Below, in pieces: positions 15,073 through 16,813 of a stretch of 16,813 nt of DNA. Source of the stretch: Pelotomaculum sp. UBA3103 (GTDB lineage: Bacteria > Bacillota > Desulfotomaculia > Desulfotomaculales > Pelotomaculaceae); contig DFAP01000141.1 of the NCBI GenBank assembly GCA_002365855.1, positions 1 through 16,813 on the forward strand. Reading direction: 5' to 3'. The translations under genes and the position numbers were made by a program. Each line of letters begins with the position of its first letter. Within the stretch, counting starts at the first letter, position 1. The notes below the pieces were generated by a model. The model had not been told where the DNA came from and made no database searches. It saw only the letters and a program-made list of their open reading frames with translations.

Positions 15073-15081
15073 TATATTACC

Positions 15082-15861
15082 TCACATTAATTTGGATAAG
15101 CCTAATAACTTTTGAGATATAAATACAATAAATGCAGATATAAAGATAAGTAATGTCGAAAGAGCAGCAATACTCGGGTTATAATAATATTCCAAGTAAG
15201 TCAACATTACAACTGGTAACGTGCTTAATCCCGGACCAGTCAAAAATAATGATATTGGAACATTGTTAAACGATATTATAAAAGTAAGTATAAAAGCTGA
15301 AATTATCCCAGTTCTAATATTGGGCAAAACTATTAAAAAAAAAGTTCTCAGCCTTGATGCTCCAAGGCTAATCGCAGCTTCTTCAACTGAAACAGGAAAA
15401 TTAATAAGCGCTGATAGAACATTTCTTACAACATAAGGTAATACTACCGCAGTATGTCCAATTAATAGAGTAACCTCGACGGAAAATATATTCATGAGAA
15501 CAAAAAGCCGCAATAACACAAGCCCAGCTACCATCTGAGGGATAATAATTGGAAGTGTCGTTATAACTTCAATAACCCTTTTCCCTCTGAAGTTATACCT
15601 CGACGTGATGTATGCTACTGGAATACCTAGACATAGGGCAATTATTGAGGAAACAAGCCCCAGTTTTAAACTTAATTTTAGACTATCAACAAACATTGTC
15701 ATAGATATAACTTTTTTAAACCAATCAAGTGTAAAGCCTTGAGGAGGAAATTTTAATGATACTTCACTGCTAAAAGATGTAATAAAAATTATTATAAAAG
15801 GACCGATTAAGAAAAGAAGAGTTAAAATCAATACAAGGTTAGCTAATCTATTCCTATTCAT
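15082..15861 (-). CDS. ABC transporter permease, PotC-like
   Basis: A 259-residue inner-membrane permease with six predicted helices. The first follows MNRNRLANL, and the last two cover about residues 185-205 and 232-255. The EAA loop that contacts the ATPase is at about 160-183 (EEAAISLGASRLRTFFLIVLP), with the conserved G at the LGAS position. The layout (short N-terminus, DWFKKV before the transport domain, helices from about 65) is that of the second permease of spermidine/putrescine-type importers. The ATG overlaps the stop of the upstream permease by four bases (ATGA), with GGGAG as SD, so the two are co-translated and probably form a heterodimer. Confidence 0.92.
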   Translation of the reverse strand: MNRNRLANLVLILTLLFLIGPFIIIFITSFSSEVSLKFPPQGFTLDWFKKVISMTMFVDSLKLSLKLGLVSSIIALCLGIPVAYITSRYNFRGKRVIEVITTLPIIIPQMVAGLVLLRLFVLMNIFSVEVTLLIGHTAVVLPYVVRNVLSALINFPVSVEEAAISLGASRLRTFFLIVLPNIRTGIISAFILTFIISFNNVPISLFLTGPGLSTLPVVMLTYLEYYYNPSIAALSTLLIFISAFIVFISQKLLGLSKLM

Positions 15862-16688
15862 TTACTTCTCCCTATCATTCCAACAAATCTTATAAAACGA
15901 TTTACTCCCAATGTTGTTAAAAACATTATCATTGCTATGCTAGTCGCCATATGCCAATCATGCGTTACCGATGCTTTTTGGTAAAGCAAAGTGCTTAACA
16001 TGAAAATCTTACTCCCTCCAAGAATCGCAGGAGTTACATAAGCAGTAATAGACCCTGTAAATACTAAAATTCCCCCTGTAATTAGTCCTTCAATTGTCAG
16101 GGGGAATTTAATTCGAGTAAAAGCTTGGAACCCAGAGGCACCAAGGCTCCTTGCTGCCATTGTATAATCCTCAGAAATATTTTCCAAAGCACTGGTAAGC
16201 GAAAGAATCATAAAAGGCATGAAAAGTTGTAAAAGACCTATAAAAATAGCTCCGTTTGTATAAAGAAACTTAATAGGTTTGTCTACAAAACCAAAATTCA
16301 AAAAAATCTGATTTAAAATACCATTTCTACCAAGAACAACTAACCATGCAAAAGTTCTAGCCACTGGATTAGTCATTAATGGAAGCATTACTAATAACAT
16401 AATAGTAGTCTTCAGTGCCTCATTACCAATGCCTACAATAGCTATGGCAACAGGATAAGAAATTATTGCGGAAAGTAAAGTCACTAGAACACCCATACAA
16501 ATACTTCTTAAATAGGCATCAAGAGATATCTTTTGCCGAAAAAAATCGATATAGGATGTTCCAATAAAACCATGACCGGGTTGGTATATGGTACCAAATG
16601 CTGATATTAACAATGGTATTACAAAAAATACAAGTAAAAAAAACATGCATGGAATTAACAGCCAATATAAACGTTTATCCTGAACCAT
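15858..16688 (-). CDS. ABC transporter permease, PotB-like
   Basis: A 276-residue permease, first gene of the minus-strand operon. The N-terminal helix (about 8-31) is followed by a periplasmic loop and then five more helices. The EAA loop is at about 173-197 (EDYTMAARSLGASGFQAF), and TAYVTPAILGG (215-225) is typical of PotB-type permeases. The ATG at 16688 is preceded by CGAGGA. Its partner is the overlapping PotC-like permease. A plausible promoter lies about 75-100 bases upstream. The first gene of such operons is often a substrate-binding protein gene or potA; here neither precedes it inside the window. Confidence 0.92.
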   Translation of the reverse strand: MVQDKRLYWLLIPCMFFLLVFFVIPLLISAFGTIYQPGHGFIGTSYIDFFRQKISLDAYLRSICMGVLVTLLSAIISYPVAIAIVGIGNEALKTTIMLLVMLPLMTNPVARTFAWLVVLGRNGILNQIFLNFGFVDKPIKFLYTNGAIFIGLLQLFMPFMILSLTSALENISEDYTMAARSLGASGFQAFTRIKFPLTIEGLITGGILVFTGSITAYVTPAILGGSKIFMLSTLLYQKASVTHDWHMATSIAMIMFLTTLGVNRFIRFVGMIGRSK

Positions 16689-16761
16689 ATATCCTCGTTT
16701 GTTTAGACAATAATACTTCCATAAATTTTTTTAACTATTTTCTAATTACACAACTTAACTT

Positions 16762-16790
16762 ATAATATTAACAATATACCTTATTGAGAA
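16762..16790 (-). promoter_or_regulatory. Candidate promoter of the transporter/phosphorylase operon
   Basis: On the minus strand TTCTCA (16790-16785) and TATTAT (16767-16762) are separated by 17 bases; they match the consensus hexamers at four and five positions. Initiation near 16755 leaves a leader of about 67 bases before the first permease. The -35 overlaps one arm of an inverted repeat, ATTGAGA (16783-16789) and TCTCAAT (16807-16813), which may be an operator. Confidence 0.45.
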
Positions 16791-16813
16791 ATAATGCTAT
16801 TCCATCTCTCAAT

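Noticed and set aside
1..16813. CRISPR array, tRNA or rRNA genes, intact insertion sequences
   Set aside because: No regular repeat-spacer pattern, cloverleaf, rRNA-like sequence or transposase frame was found by reading both strands.

Overview
The window looks like a chromosomal stretch from an anaerobic clostridial Firmicute, most like the Desulfotomaculum/Pelotomaculum group. This rests on strong GGAGG-type ribosome binding sites, frequent TTG and GTG starts, a compact trpEGDCFBA-aroF operon, a GMC/gluconate-dehydrogenase-type gene set and a group IIC-type intron relic. The genus is an inference; the sequence alone does not fix it.

Left part (1-4982): the 3' end of a short-chain dehydrogenase gene is followed by a hairpin terminator. 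Next comes a tight three-gene unit: a small four-helix membrane protein, a gluconate 2-dehydrogenase subunit 3-like protein, and a GMC flavoprotein with a cysteine triad suited to an Fe-S cluster. A DUF421 (YetF-like) membrane protein gene converges on it from the minus strand. A metallo-beta-lactamase-fold hydrolase gene follows, with its own leader hairpin.

Centre (4983-12963): a complete tryptophan operon, trpE-trpG-trpD-trpC-trpF-trpB-trpA, with aroF (DAHP synthase, the entry step of the shikimate pathway) 203 bases downstream. Together these genes commit carbon to the shikimate pathway and convert chorismate to tryptophan. The trpE leader carries a regular array of ten or eleven GAG/TAG triplets, a predicted antiterminator and an intrinsic terminator ending just before the trpE ribosome binding site. 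This is the layout of a TRAP-controlled attenuator. A second, shorter NAG array in exact 5-base register covers the trpD ribosome binding site, the largest gap inside trpE-trpA. The aroF leader has its own hairpin with a T run and several repeats.

Right part (12964-16813): directly after aroF lies the 3' end of a group II intron, with domain V, domain VI and the branch-point A recognisable but no reverse transcriptase gene. Beyond it the sequence becomes clearly AT-rich. A minus-strand operon there encodes two PotB/PotC-type permeases, a PotA-type ATPase and a nucleoside phosphorylase, reading from a plausible promoter near the right edge. No substrate-binding protein gene is visible. The pairing suggests uptake and phosphorolysis of a nucleoside-like substrate, which is inference.
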